From JADGRB01 sp036267635 (lineage in GTDB: Bacteria > Myxococcota_A > Polyangia > Fen-1088): DNA of 64,000 bases. Position numbers and translations under genes: made by a program. Below the pieces are notes generated by a model, which ran no database searches, was not told the DNA's origin, and saw only the letters and a list, made by a program, of their open reading frames with translations. The DNA is taken from assembly GCA_036267635.1 (NCBI GenBank), contig DATAVR010000186.1, positions 1 to 64,000 of the forward strand, written 5' to 3'. Shown piece after piece: positions 7,890-17,074 of the stretch (its first letter is position 1; every line of letters starts with the position of its first letter).

Positions 7890-10313
7890 TCAGTTCAGAA
7901 GCGCCGCCGGCGGCACCGGCAAGGGGACGGTGACGCGCACGATCTTGGTCTTGCGCTTGAGGGCGTGGCCCTTGCCGCCGCGCGCGGTGACGGAGAAGCG
8001 GCCCGGACCGACCGGCAGCTCCTTGCCGTCGTCGGTCTCGGCGATGATCACGTCCTTGTCGCGCGCCGCGCCGACGCCGAAGCCGACCACCGCGGCGTCG
8101 CCCGCCTTGATGACGATGACGCCACGCCCGGGGTTGGCCAGCTCGGGGATCTCGGCGGCCTTGCAGAGCAGCGCGCGCGCGTCGCTGGTCACGACGCAGA
8201 CCACGTCCTTGTCGCCGGCCAGCATCACGCCGACGATCTCGTCCCCTTCGGCCGGCTTGGCGAAGCGGCGCCCGGCGCGCGTCGAGAGCTCCCGGTGCAC
8301 CTCGAAGCCGAAGCGCAAACCGAAGCCGTTCTTGCTGACGGCCACGGCCAGCGTCCCCTTGGGCGCGTCCTTCTCGCTGACCGAGAGGGCGCCGACCACC
8401 CGCTCGCCGTCGCGAAAGTTGAACAGCTTCTGCACCGGCTCGCCGTACCCCGTCGAGGCCGGCACGTCGTTGATGCGCAGGACGTAGGCGCTGCCAAGGT
8501 TAGAGAAGATCGCCATCGGCTCCTTGGTCGAGCCGCGAACGACCGACAAGATGGCGTCCCCTTCGCGCAGGCGGGTCGCCGAGAGATCCTTCACCTCGCG
8601 CACGCGCTTCAGCCAACCGTCGCGCGAGAGGATGACGGTGACCTCCTCGTCGACGATGAAGTCCTCGGCGACGAACTCCGTCTCCTCTCCCCCGGCCCCG
8701 CCGATCTTGGTGCGCCGCTTGTCCTCGAAGCGCCCGGCCACCTCGGTGATCTCGCTCCGCACCACGCGCAGGAGCTTGCGCTTGTCGCCCAGGATCGACT
8801 CAATCTCCTTGGCGTGACCCTTCTTCTCGGCCAGCTCGGCGAGGATGAGGTTGATCTCCAACCGGGCCAGCTTGTAGAGCTTCAGCTCGAGGATGGCGTC
8901 GGTCTGCTCGTCCGACAGCTCGAAGCGCTTCGACAGCTTGACCGCGGCGTCGGCCTTGCCATCCGACTTGCGGATGATCCGGATCGCCTCGTCGAGCATG
9001 TCGAAGATGAGGGCGAAGCCCTCGAGGATGTGGATGCGGCGCCGCAGCTCGGCCAGCTCGAACTCGAACCGCCGCCGCACGGTCTGCTCGCGGAAGACCA
9101 GGAACTCGCGCAGCATCGCCGCCAGATCGACCTTCACCGGCGCCGCGATCTCGCGGTTCTCGGTGGGAAAAAGACAGGTCAAGTTGACGTGGAATCCGGT
9201 CTCCAGCGGCGTGTGCTTGTAGAGGTACGCCATGACCAGGTTGGGATCGGCGCCCTGCTTCAGCTCCAGCACGATGCGGACGTCGTCGGTCGACTCGTCG
9301 CGCACGTCGACCAGCATCGGAAGCTTCTTGTCGATGATGACATCCGCGATCCGCTCGACCAGGCCCGACTTGGTGAGCGCGTAGGGGATCGAGGTGATGA
9401 TGACGTGGTCGCCGGACTTCTCACCGGACTTCTCACCGGACTTGCCGCCCGACTCGGTCCTCCATTCGCCGCGCACGCGCACGCCCCCCTGCCCCGTCTC
9501 GTAGATGTCGCGCAGCTCTTTCTTGTTGTTGGTGATCTGCCCGCCGGTCGGAAAGTCGGGCCCCTTGATGTACTTGAGGAGATCCTTCGTCTCGAGCTTG
9601 GGATCGTCGAGCATCGCCACCGCCGCCGCGCAGACCTCGCCCAGGTTGTGGGGCGGGATGTTGGTGGCCATGCCGACGGCGATCCCGGTGCAGCCGTTGA
9701 TGAGGAGATGCGGCACCTTGGCCGGCAGTACGATCGGCTCCTCAGTGGTGCCGTCGTAGGTGGGACGAAAGTCGACCGTCCCCTGCTTGATCTCGTCGAG
9801 GAGATCCATCGCCAGCGGCGCCAGGCGCGCCTCGGTGTAGCGGTAGGCGGCCGGCGCGTCGCCGTCGAGCGAACCAAAGTTGCCGTGGCCGTCGACCAGC
9901 GTGGTGCGCATCGAGAACCCCTGCGCCATGCGCACCATCGCCTCGTAGCAGGAGCTGTCGCCATGCGGGTGAAATTTTCCCAGCACCTCGCCGACGATCT
10001 GCGCGCACTTGCGGAACTTGGCGTCCGGGTAGAGGTGGAGGTTGGCGTACATCGCGTAGAGAATCCGGCGCTGCACCGGCTTCAGGCCGTCGCGCACATC
10101 GGGGAGCGCGCGCGAGGTGATGACGCTGACCGCGTAGTTCAGGTAGCGCCGCTGCGCCTCGAGCACGAGCGACGCGTCGGCCGGCGGAGGCGGATCGTCG
10201 CCGCCCGCACCACCGGCGCCGCCGCGCTTGCGACCGCGCCCACCGCCGTCGGCAGCGCCCGCGGTCTTGGGCTTGGCATCGCCGGCGAGAAGATCCAGCT
10301 GTCGGATGGCCAT
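7890..10313 (-). CDS. parC: DNA topoisomerase IV subunit A (GyrA/ParC family)
   Basis: An 807-aa DNA-cleaving subunit. The catalytic Tyr is in AAYRYTEARL (about residue 154). The quinolone-determining region reads HPHGDSSCYEAMVRMAQGFS; the Ser and Glu match E. coli ParC S80/E84 rather than GyrA S83/D87. I see no GyrA box (QRRGGKG) in the C-terminal propeller, which also favours topoisomerase IV over gyrase. The N-terminus has an unusual low-complexity extension rich in Gly, Arg and Lys (residues 14-45). A short KSGE tandem (9407-9446) sits in a loop after residue 285. The start is ATG 10313. Confidence 0.92.
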   Translation of the reverse strand: MAIRQLDLLAGDAKPKTAGAADGGGRGRKRGGAGGAGGDDPPPPADASLVLEAQRRYLNYAVSVITSRALPDVRDGLKPVQRRILYAMYANLHLYPDAKFRKCAQIVGEVLGKFHPHGDSSCYEAMVRMAQGFSMRTTLVDGHGNFGSLDGDAPAAYRYTEARLAPLAMDLLDEIKQGTVDFRPTYDGTTEEPIVLPAKVPHLLINGCTGIAVGMATNIPPHNLGEVCAAAVAMLDDPKLETKDLLKYIKGPDFPTGGQITNNKKELRDIYETGQGGVRVRGEWRTESGGKSGEKSGEKSGDHVIITSIPYALTKSGLVERIADVIIDKKLPMLVDVRDESTDDVRIVLELKQGADPNLVMAYLYKHTPLETGFHVNLTCLFPTENREIAAPVKVDLAAMLREFLVFREQTVRRRFEFELAELRRRIHILEGFALIFDMLDEAIRIIRKSDGKADAAVKLSKRFELSDEQTDAILELKLYKLARLEINLILAELAEKKGHAKEIESILGDKRKLLRVVRSEITEVAGRFEDKRRTKIGGAGGEETEFVAEDFIVDEEVTVILSRDGWLKRVREVKDLSATRLREGDAILSVVRGSTKEPMAIFSNLGSAYVLRINDVPASTGYGEPVQKLFNFRDGERVVGALSVSEKDAPKGTLAVAVSKNGFGLRFGFEVHRELSTRAGRRFAKPAEGDEIVGVMLAGDKDVVCVVTSDARALLCKAAEIPELANPGRGVIVIKAGDAAVVGFGVGAARDKDVIIAETDDGKELPVGPGRFSVTARGGKGHALKRKTKIVRVTVPLPVPPAALLN

Positions 10314-10327
10314 CGGGCTAAGGTGGC

Positions 10328-10783
10328 ATGGACCCTAAAGGAGCGGGATCCGAATTGCAAGAACGCCGCGGGCCCCCGTCACTTCTCCTCCGTGCCCTCG
10401 CCTTCGCCCTCGCGGTCGTCCTCGCGGTCGTCCTCACGTCCCTGGGCGGCGCGCTCGCTTCCGCGCGCCCGAAGACCGACGCGGCGCCGTCGACAGCTCT
10501 GCCGAAGAGCTACGCGCGCGACGTCGCGCCGGTGCTCGATCACTGGTGCATCGCCTGCCACCACGGCGACGAGCCGCACGGCGGCCTGCGGCTCGACAGC
10601 TTCGCCGGCGTCCTGCGTGGCGGCGACACCGGCCCGGCGATCATTCCAGGCGATCCGGACGGAAGCCTGCTGCTCGCCAAGATCGAGCGCCGCGATCGCC
10701 CCTCGATGCCGCCGCGGCGGCGGTTCCCCGCGCCGCTGACGGCGCTCATCCGCGCCTGGATCGCCGCCGGCGCGCCCCCCTGA
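10328..10783 (+). CDS. Membrane-anchored planctomycete-type (PSCyt1) cytochrome c
   Basis: A 151-aa protein with one N-terminal hydrophobic helix (LLLRALAFALAVVLAVVLTSLGG) that places the rest in the periplasm. The heme c site CIACH is at about residue 74, followed by HGGLRLDSFAGVLRGG, PGDPDGSLLLAKI and SMPPRRRFPAPLTALIRAWIAAGAPP. That order is the pattern of the PSCyt1 domain of Planctomycetes and Myxococcota; the Met of MPP is the likely second axial ligand. It is probably an electron carrier or redox anchor. The start ATG 10328 has AAGGTGG before it. It is divergent from parC with only 14 nt between. Confidence 0.85.
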   Translation: MDPKGAGSELQERRGPPSLLLRALAFALAVVLAVVLTSLGGALASARPKTDAAPSTALPKSYARDVAPVLDHWCIACHHGDEPHGGLRLDSFAGVLRGGDTGPAIIPGDPDGSLLLAKIERRDRPSMPPRRRFPAPLTALIRAWIAAGAPP

Positions 10784-10806
10784 CGGGATCGTCCGCAGGC
10801 GAGCGA

Positions 10807-13800
10807 CTACTGGCAGGTCTTGAGGTCGACGGTCACGGACGTTCCGCCGGGGGCCGGAATGATGCCGAGATCGACGCCGCCGGCGCAGGAGCTGGAGCGA
10901 ACGATGGCGTTGGTGGACGACGTGCAATCGACGGGTCCGGCGAAGACATTTCCTTCCGCGGAGAGCGCGAGCGCCGTCTGCCCCGGCGACATGCTGAGAC
11001 AGAGACCGGCCAGGTTGGGGTTCGACCCGGCGGAGGCTTGTAGCTGGTTGAGCCCGGGGTCGCCGGCGACACCGAGATCGATCCCGGCCAGATCGTTCGA
11101 CGCCGGACTGGGGTCAGACGAGGTGATCAAGAGGCCGTTGAGCTTGTTGTCGAGCAGCACGCTGCGGCGCACCTTCACCTTCTCGCCGCCGAAGAGCTGC
11201 ATGCCCTGCTTGACGTTCCCCCAGGTGACGAGCCCGCTCACCGTCGAGCGCGGCGCGGCCCCGGCGGTCTCGAAGATCTCCAGGCCGTCAAAGGCATTCC
11301 CGGAGACGACCACCGTCCCCTGGCCGTTCGCCGGCAGCACCGGAGCGCCGCTGATGTTGAGCACCGCAGCGCCCGTCACGTAGATGCCGTGCTCGGTGTT
11401 GCCGGTGAAGCTGGTGGTCGACTGGCCGCCGCCGACGATGATGTTCACGGTGCCGCCCGCCACGTTGAGGCCGTCGTGGTGCTTGCTGGCGCTCCCCGCA
11501 TTGCTGACGTTCACCCCCTGGCCGATGTTGAGCGTGCCGCTCACGACCGCGATGCCGTTGCCGCCGCTCTGCTGCACGGTCACGTAGGAGATCGCCGTCG
11601 TCTTGCCGGCGCCCGGCGAGACACCGATGCCGATCCCCGAGCTGTTCGATGCGCCGTCGATGGTGATCGGCGCCGAAGCATCGGGGGCGATCACGGCCTG
11701 GTCACCCACCAACCGGAAGCCGCCGAACGAGGTGTCGCTGCCGGCCGGCATGTTGACCCGGATGGGACCGGTCTTGGTGGAGATGGCGACGTTGGCCGGA
11801 ACGACGATGGGGAGCGTCTCGGCGGCGTCGAGGCTGACGGTCTGGCCCGACTCGCCGACGATCACGATCTTCGTCCCGATCGCCCCGACGGTGCTGGCCA
11901 CCGCGAGCGCGTGGGTCACGGTCTTGAAGCTGCAGCTCGGCGTGGCGATGCCGGCGGCGATCCCGCTGCCGGTGGCGGTCGCGTCGTCGCCGTTCAAGGG
12001 ATCGACGAAGTAGGTGTTGCCGGTGGCCGCCGAGCAGCCGGTGCAGCTGTTGTTCACGCAGCGGAAGGTCGAGCCGAAGCTGGGGTTGCCCGCGCAGTCG
12101 GCATCGACGCAGCAGTTTCCGGAGGTGCAGAGGTCGTTGCAGCAGAAGTCGGCACCGTTGGCGGCGCAGGGACCGCTGGTGCTGCAGGTCGCGGTGACGC
12201 AGGTGCCGGTCAGCGGCTGGCCGGTCGCCGTCTCGCAGATGGTCGACGAGCCGTAGACCGGATCGGACTGGCATTGCGCATCGCCGGAGCAGGCGCCGCA
12301 ATCGTTGGCGGTGACGGCGCCGCAGATGAGACCGGCGTTCAAGCCGGCACAGTCGGAGCTGGTGCCGTGACAGTCGCCCAGCTGACAGATCCCCTGGTAG
12401 CAGATGTTTCCCGCGCCGTACGAGGCGTCGGCGATGCACTGAGCGTCGGTGCTGCAGGGCCCGCAGGTGTCGGCTTGCGAGATGCCGCAGAGCTGTCCGG
12501 TCGGGCAGTCGAACGACTGGCCGTGGCAGTCGCCCGAAACGCAACCGCCCGCGACGCAGACGGTGGTGACGCCGTAGGCGCTGTCGGACTGGCAGGCAGC
12601 GTCGCTCCCACAGGCCTTGCAAGAGTGCGTCGGCTGGTCGCAGAGCTGACCGCCGGTGCAGTCGGCCGAGGCGTGGCAGTTGCCGGCGACGCAGACGTTG
12701 CCGATGCAGACGTGCTGCGGCCCGTATGCGGTGAGGCAAGCCGCGTCGTTCGCGCAGGGGCCACAGGTGTGGGTGGCGCCGTCGCAGATCTCGCCGCCGC
12801 CGCAGTCGCTCGTCGCGTGGCAGGTGCCCGACACGCAGGCGCCGCCGATGCAGAGGTGGTTGTTGCCATAGCCGGCGGTGCAGTCGCTGTCGAGCGCGCA
12901 GGGCCCGCAGGTGAACGCGCTGGCGTTGCAGATCCCGCCGTTCGGGCAGTCGGGCGAGGTGCGGCACTGGCCGACGATGCAGCTGCCGTTGATGCAGAGC
13001 TCGCCCGAGCCGTAGGCGCCGATGCAGGCCCGGTCGGTGCTGCAGGGGCCGCACATGTGCGAGGCGACGCCGCAGACGAGCCCCGGCGTGCAGTCAGTCG
13101 CGGCGCGGCAGTTGCCTGCCACGCAGCTGCCGCTGAGGCAGAGCTGCGGGCCGGAATAGTTGGCCATGCAGGTCGCGTCGTCGGGACAGGGGATGCAGGT
13201 CAACGTCGTCAGGTCGCAGATACGGCCGCCGCCGCAGTCGCTGGTCTGGCGGCAGTTGCCGGCGACGCAGCTCCCATTCACGCAAAGGTGGTTGGCCCCG
13301 TAGCCCGACTGGCAATCACCGTCGGTGCCGCAGTCGGTGCAGGTGAAGGCCGCGTCGCAGATCTTCCCGTTCGTGCAGTCGGTCGCCTGCCGGCATTCCC
13401 CCGCGACGCAGCCGCCGGAGACGCACAGGTGATCGGCGCCGTAGGACGCCATGCACGCGCTGTCGCTCCCGCAGGAGGTGCAGAGGTTGCCGACGCAGAG
13501 CTTGCCGTTGCTGCAGTCGCTGAACGTGTGGCAGTCGCCGGCGATGCAGGCCCCCCCCACGCAGACGTGCTGCGGCCCGTACCCCGAGCGGCAAGCGCTG
13601 TCGCTGGGACAGGGGACGCAGGTGTGGCTGACGCCGTCGCAGACCTGCCCATTGGTGCAATCGGATGCCGTCTGGCAGCCGCCGGCGCCGCCCGCGCCCG
13701 CCAGGCCGCCCGTGCCCGCCACGCCGCCCGTCCCGCTCACGCCCGCCACACCGCCCGTCCCGCTCACGCCCGCCGCACCGCCCGTTCCACTGCCGGCTTG

Positions 13801-14214
13801 GCCCCCGTTGCCTCCCGCGGCGCCCGCTGCTCCGCCCGTGCCGCCAACGCTCCCGCCGGTTCCACCTCCACCTTTGCCGCCGCTCCCGCCTCCGACACCC
13901 GCTCCACCTCCCGCGCCGCCAAGGCTCCCGCCCGAACCGCCAAAGCTGCCGCCAGCACCGGCTCCCCCCGTACCCCCGCCCGCTTGCCCGCCACCGCCGC
14001 CGCCCGCGTCCACACCGCCGCCACCATCCGCCCCAATTCCCGCCGCGCCCCCGCCGCCGTCCTGGCCGCCACCGCCTGAGCCGCCGGTTGCCCCTCCGGT
14101 GCCGCTCGCATCGGGTCTGGCCAGCAGGTTGTCACCGCAAGCCGCCGCGCCAACGGCCATCACGAAGACGGCAAGAAAGGATTTGAGGATCCCCGGCGTC
14201 GGGCGGATTTGCAT
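10807..14214 (-). CDS. Large Cys-rich repeat lipoprotein with C-terminal parallel beta-helix
   Basis: A 1135-aa exported lipoprotein. ATG 14214 is chosen because a lipoprotein signal follows (FLAVFVMAVGAAAC) and GAGGT lies 9 nt upstream; a longer frame upstream has no signal character. Next comes a Gly stalk of about 130 residues (about 30-165). Then ten repeats of about 46-50 residues follow, with the pattern CxxxxDCxxGxxC...CxxC..D..C...YG...C..G.C..G.C, i.e. about eight Cys each, plus a degenerate eleventh. From about residue 735 the protein turns into a right-handed beta-helix of the DUF1565/pectate-lyase kind (FVDPLNGDDATATGSG start, then VTVQQSGGNGIAV, GVNVSNAG). The sequence suggests a disulfide-rich rod displaying a carbohydrate- or surface-binding helix. 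No catalytic site is evident. Confidence 0.78.
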   Translation of the reverse strand: MQIRPTPGILKSFLAVFVMAVGAAACGDNLLARPDASGTGGATGGSGGGGQDGGGGAAGIGADGGGGVDAGGGGGGQAGGGTGGAGAGGSFGGSGGSLGGAGGGAGVGGGSGGKGGGGTGGSVGGTGGAAGAAGGNGGQAGSGTGGAAGVSGTGGVAGVSGTGGVAGTGGLAGAGGAGGCQTASDCTNGQVCDGVSHTCVPCPSDSACRSGYGPQHVCVGGACIAGDCHTFSDCSNGKLCVGNLCTSCGSDSACMASYGADHLCVSGGCVAGECRQATDCTNGKICDAAFTCTDCGTDGDCQSGYGANHLCVNGSCVAGNCRQTSDCGGGRICDLTTLTCIPCPDDATCMANYSGPQLCLSGSCVAGNCRAATDCTPGLVCGVASHMCGPCSTDRACIGAYGSGELCINGSCIVGQCRTSPDCPNGGICNASAFTCGPCALDSDCTAGYGNNHLCIGGACVSGTCHATSDCGGGEICDGATHTCGPCANDAACLTAYGPQHVCIGNVCVAGNCHASADCTGGQLCDQPTHSCKACGSDAACQSDSAYGVTTVCVAGGCVSGDCHGQSFDCPTGQLCGISQADTCGPCSTDAQCIADASYGAGNICYQGICQLGDCHGTSSDCAGLNAGLICGAVTANDCGACSGDAQCQSDPVYGSSTICETATGQPLTGTCVTATCSTSGPCAANGADFCCNDLCTSGNCCVDADCAGNPSFGSTFRCVNNSCTGCSAATGNTYFVDPLNGDDATATGSGIAAGIATPSCSFKTVTHALAVASTVGAIGTKIVIVGESGQTVSLDAAETLPIVVPANVAISTKTGPIRVNMPAGSDTSFGGFRLVGDQAVIAPDASAPITIDGASNSSGIGIGVSPGAGKTTAISYVTVQQSGGNGIAVVSGTLNIGQGVNVSNAGSASKHHDGLNVAGGTVNIIVGGGQSTTSFTGNTEHGIYVTGAAVLNISGAPVLPANGQGTVVVSGNAFDGLEIFETAGAAPRSTVSGLVTWGNVKQGMQLFGGEKVKVRRSVLLDNKLNGLLITSSDPSPASNDLAGIDLGVAGDPGLNQLQASAGSNPNLAGLCLSMSPGQTALALSAEGNVFAGPVDCTSSTNAIVRSSSCAGGVDLGIIPAPGGTSVTVDLKTCQ

Positions 14215-14289
14215 CGCGCGGTGACCTCGACAGATTTCTGTCAGAACTTGACCACCGGCGTCAGCGAGCCTGCTGACGAGATTGGGGTG

Positions 14290-14295
14290 TAGTGT
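14290..14295 (+). promoter_or_regulatory. -10-like TAGTGT, 7 nt before the protease start
   Basis: TAGTGT, seven bases, then GTG 14303. This spacing supports GTG 14303 as the start and predicts a leaderless mRNA. Confidence 0.4.
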
Positions 14296-14302
14296 TGCTG
14301 CC

Positions 14303-15643
14303 GTGCGCCGCGCCGCCGCCCTGGTCATGGCCTGCGCGCTCGTCTGGTCGCTGGCGGCTCCGGCCTGGGCGGTGGTCTACGGGAGCGACGATCGGGTCGA
14401 CGCGGCGCAGGAGACCGACCCCGCGCTCCGGTCGCTGGCGACGGGGTCGACGGCGGCCCTCGTCGCGCCCTGGAACCTCCGCTTCGCGGCCGACGGCACG
14501 GTCGGCGTAGACGCCGCGCCGTTGTCGGCCTGGGACAGCTACTGCCCGGGAACGCCGTTTGTCGCCCAGCCGACCGCCGCCACCTGCGGTGGGATTCTCA
14601 TCGACGATGATCTCTTGCTCACGGCCGCGCACTGCCTGTCGCGGGTGCCGAGCTGTCGGTCGTACGCCTACCTCTTCGGGTACGCCGAGAGCCAGCCGGA
14701 CACTGTCGACCCGCTCACGCGGGCCCAGGTCTATGGCTGCCGCGCCGTCCCCGTCTCCTTCGAGAGCCCGCCCGACGCCGACACCCACCTCGACTACGCG
14801 GTGGTGCAGCTCGACCGACCGGTCGACGCCGAGCGGTCGCCGGTCGGCTTTGCCGCGGCCCCGGCGTTGTCCGAGGGCGAGGCGGTCACCACGATCGGAT
14901 TCCCCAGCGGGCTGCCCGCGAAGATCGATCCTTCGAATGTGCTCGATCCGCGCTCGGCCACGCTCGACTACTTTTCGATGGCCAGCGACACGTTCGAAGG
15001 GAGCTCCGGCTCGGGCGTCTACGATGCGGGCGACAATCTGATCGGCGTCTTCGCGCGCGGCACCGCCGACTTCGTCAGCGAGGGCGGCTGCCGTGCGGTC
15101 CGGGTGGTGACGACGCCCGATCCGTCGTCGGCCGAGTCAGCGACCTACATCGCCCCGGTGATCGCCGCTCTCTGCGGCGCCGGCTGGCCGAGCGCCAGGC
15201 TGTGCGGAACGACGCCGACCTGCGGCGACGGAATTTGTTCGCCGCCCTCCGAGACGACCGCCAGCTGCTCCGCCGACTGCCCGGCCCCCAGCTGCGGCGA
15301 CGGCCTGTGCGAGATCTCCGAATGGGACAGCTGCCCCGCCGACTGCGGCGATGGCCGCGCCGCGACGCTCCCCGACGGTTGGTATTGCCAGCCCGAATGG
15401 TACGCCGACGGCAACACCTGCGACTGCGACTGCGGCGCGCCCGATCCCGACTGCGGACCGCCGAGCGCGACACCCGCCTGCGCCAGCTACGGCCCCGGCG
15501 GACGGACGCCATCGCCCGGCAGCGGCGGCTGCTCGGTAGGACCGAGCGCCGACCACGACCCGGTGGCCATTGCCGGCGGCTCTCTGTTCGGCGCCCTGGT
15601 GGTCTTCCGCCGGCGGCGGAAAACCCGCAGGCCCCGTCGCTAG
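14303..15643 (+). CDS. Secreted trypsin-like serine protease with MYXO-CTERM sorting tail
   Basis: About 446 aa. The signal peptide is RRAAALVMACALVWSLAAPAWA. The S1 triad is readable: LLTAAHC (about 106-112), LDYAVVQLD (about 163) and GSSGSGVY (about 233). After the protease come two CGDGxC...C..DC units (about 310-355) and a Cys-rich linker. The tail is GGCSVGP, then a hydrophobic helix (VAIAGGSLFGALVVF), then RRRRKTRRPRR. Cys before a helix and an Arg cluster is the MYXO-CTERM signal, which is processed by a rhomboid-like sortase and leaves the protein on the outer surface in Myxococcota. A TTG at 14282 is an alternative start, but GTG 14303 gives the cleaner signal peptide. Its end overlaps the next convergent gene by 4 nt. 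Confidence 0.85.
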   Translation: MRRAAALVMACALVWSLAAPAWAVVYGSDDRVDAAQETDPALRSLATGSTAALVAPWNLRFAADGTVGVDAAPLSAWDSYCPGTPFVAQPTAATCGGILIDDDLLLTAAHCLSRVPSCRSYAYLFGYAESQPDTVDPLTRAQVYGCRAVPVSFESPPDADTHLDYAVVQLDRPVDAERSPVGFAAAPALSEGEAVTTIGFPSGLPAKIDPSNVLDPRSATLDYFSMASDTFEGSSGSGVYDAGDNLIGVFARGTADFVSEGGCRAVRVVTTPDPSSAESATYIAPVIAALCGAGWPSARLCGTTPTCGDGICSPPSETTASCSADCPAPSCGDGLCEISEWDSCPADCGDGRAATLPDGWYCQPEWYADGNTCDCDCGAPDPDCGPPSATPACASYGPGGRTPSPGSGGCSVGPSADHDPVAIAGGSLFGALVVFRRRRKTRRPRR

Positions 15644-16425
15644 GACTCGAGCTTCTTGCGCTTCCAGCCGCGGGGCGGGCGCTTCTCGGCCGCGTTCGAA
15701 TTCGGGGGCGAGTAGTCGATCCAGCGGTAGCTGGGGGGCGAGCGAACGTCGATGTGGACGAACTGGCTGCGCGGGTAGATGCCGATCCCCATGCCCCCGC
15801 GATCGAGCGTCTGTGCGAACGCCTGGATCTTCTTCGGGCTGATGCCGGCGATCCGGATGTCGGTGGCGCGCCCCTTGAAGTGGTTGCTCGACTGTTTGCG
15901 CTGGTTGCGGAAGCCCGAGACGATCTCCAGCGGCTTGCCGCCGAAGTGATCGTAAATGTGCGACAGCATCGTGAGCAGCTGCGGGTCCATCGGCTTCTCG
16001 ACGTCGGTGCGGCGGCAGCGGAGGATGTGGTTCAACTGATCGAGCGCGTCGAGGCTGTACGAGCCGTCCTCATTGTAGATGTTGACCTTGACCGGATCGT
16101 CGTTCGGATTGTTGATGCTGACCATCGCCAGGTTCCCCGACGGGCGTGGCAACGGCTCGCTGCGCAGCTGGTTTTCCGGAACGACGTGGCCGATGAACCG
16201 CCCGTGATGGCCCTTCTTCGCGTGGCGCCGGTGCCCGTGCGCCGGCTTGGCGGCGGGCGCCTCGTCGCCGGAGTCGCCGGCCGCTTCGGCGGATGGCGGA
16301 AGCGGGGCGTCGGCGGCAGGCGCAGCCTCGGCGCCTTCGTCGCCCGACGCGGCGTGGACGCGGGGCGCGAATCCGAAGAGCAGCACCAACGCCGCTCCGA
16401 GGGCCATCCGGCGAAACATGGACAT
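15640..16425 (-). CDS. DUF882/YcbK-like murein endopeptidase (M15 fold)
   Basis: A 261-aa exported protein with signal peptide FRRMALGAALVLLFGFAPRVHA. An Ala/Pro/His-rich linker covers about residues 26-75. The C-terminal domain has zinc-ligand motifs SNHFKGRATDIRI and FVHIDV, preceded by IVSGFRNQRK, as in YcbK/MepM-type DUF882 peptidases that cut peptidoglycan cross-links or lipoprotein attachments. It acts in the periplasm. Start ATG 16425 is used; ATG 16419, two codons on, is equally possible. An intrinsic terminator upstream separates it from the dCMP deaminase, so it has its own promoter. Confidence 0.85.
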   Translation of the reverse strand: MSMFRRMALGAALVLLFGFAPRVHAASGDEGAEAAPAADAPLPPSAEAAGDSGDEAPAAKPAHGHRRHAKKGHHGRFIGHVVPENQLRSEPLPRPSGNLAMVSINNPNDDPVKVNIYNEDGSYSLDALDQLNHILRCRRTDVEKPMDPQLLTMLSHIYDHFGGKPLEIVSGFRNQRKQSSNHFKGRATDIRIAGISPKKIQAFAQTLDRGGMGIGIYPRSQFVHIDVRSPPSYRWIDYSPPNSNAAEKRPPRGWKRKKLES

Positions 16426-16459
16426 ATAAGGTGGTCCAGTCTTCGTGAGCCGGTCAACG

Positions 16460-16499
16460 AAAAAAATCCAGGCCGGGTAGGTTGTACACCTACCTGGCC
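16460..16499 (-). terminator. Intrinsic terminator after the dCMP deaminase
   Basis: On the minus strand GGCC-A-GGTAGGT pairs with ACCTACC-C-GGCC (16471-16499) around a short GTACA loop. A run of seven T (16466-16460) follows after four bases. It lies about 50 nt past the deaminase stop. Confidence 0.85.
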
Positions 16500-16552
16500 C
16501 GCGTCCCGCCTACGTGATCCCGCCTCCGTGGTCCCCGCAGCTGCGCGGTCCG

Positions 16553-17002
16553 CTACGCGCGCTGCGGCGCCGGCACGTGACTCGGAACGTGGAGCAGATC
16601 GATGGCCAGCCGCTCGGCGACGCTGAAGATCCGCTCGTCCCGATAGAACTCGCCATAGACGATGCGCCGGATGCCGGCGTTGGCGATCTGCTTGAAGCAA
16701 TTCCAGCACGGGCTGGCGGTCACGTAGATCGAGCCGCCGTCGATCATCACGCCGTTCTTGGCCGACTGAATGATGGCGTTGGCCTCGGCGTGGATGGTGG
16801 CGACGCAGTGATCGTTCTCCATCATGTGCCCGGCGTCGGTGCAGTGGGGCATGCCGCGGATCGATCCGTTGTAGCCGGTGGAGAGGATCGTCCGGTCGCG
16901 CACGATCACCGCGCCGACGAACTTGCGCGGGCAGGTCGAGCGCGACGCCACCACCTGCGCGATGTTCATGAAGTACTGATCCCAAGGCACCCGCTCGTCC
17001 AT
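16553..17002 (-). CDS. dCMP deaminase / ComE operon protein 2 family
   Basis: A 149-aa cytidine/deoxycytidylate deaminase, making dUMP from dCMP for thymidylate synthesis. The zinc site is complete: H71-A-E73 (TIHAEANAI) and C99/C102 (SPCWNC). The HCTDAGHMME segment with further Cys/His is typical of dCMP deaminases that carry a second zinc. I begin at ATG 17002 (MDERVPWDQYF); the much longer open frame upstream is the antisense of ileS. Divergent from ileS and followed by a clear intrinsic terminator, so it is monocistronic. Confidence 0.9.
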   Translation of the reverse strand: MDERVPWDQYFMNIAQVVASRSTCPRKFVGAVIVRDRTILSTGYNGSIRGMPHCTDAGHMMENDHCVATIHAEANAIIQSAKNGVMIDGGSIYVTASPCWNCFKQIANAGIRRIVYGEFYRDERIFSVAERLAIDLLHVPSHVPAPQRA

Positions 17003-17059
17003 GAACGTCGTTTTAACACGCGGGGTGGGCGCTGCGCGGGACTTGGGGGGTTCCTTTGG

Positions 17060-17065
17060 TAGTAT
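17060..17065 (+). promoter_or_regulatory. Extended -10 TGG-TAGTAT before ileS
   Basis: TAGTAT preceded by TGG (extended -10 form) ends 9 nt before GTG 17075, so the leader would be about 3 nt. No ribosome binding site and no T-box structure is present. Confidence 0.5.
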
Positions 17066-17074
17066 CCGCCGGCC

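Noticed and set aside
9403..9446. 12-nt tandem repeat in parC
   Set aside because: It only encodes a KSGE loop; simple slippage, no sign of further meaning.
7965..10739. A 924-codon plus-strand frame
   Set aside because: Antisense shadow of parC, running into the cytochrome region; no domain.
11389..14079. An 896-codon plus-strand frame rich in Ala, Gly and Val
   Set aside because: Antisense to the Cys-rich repeat lipoprotein; its repetitiveness mirrors the repeats of the real gene.
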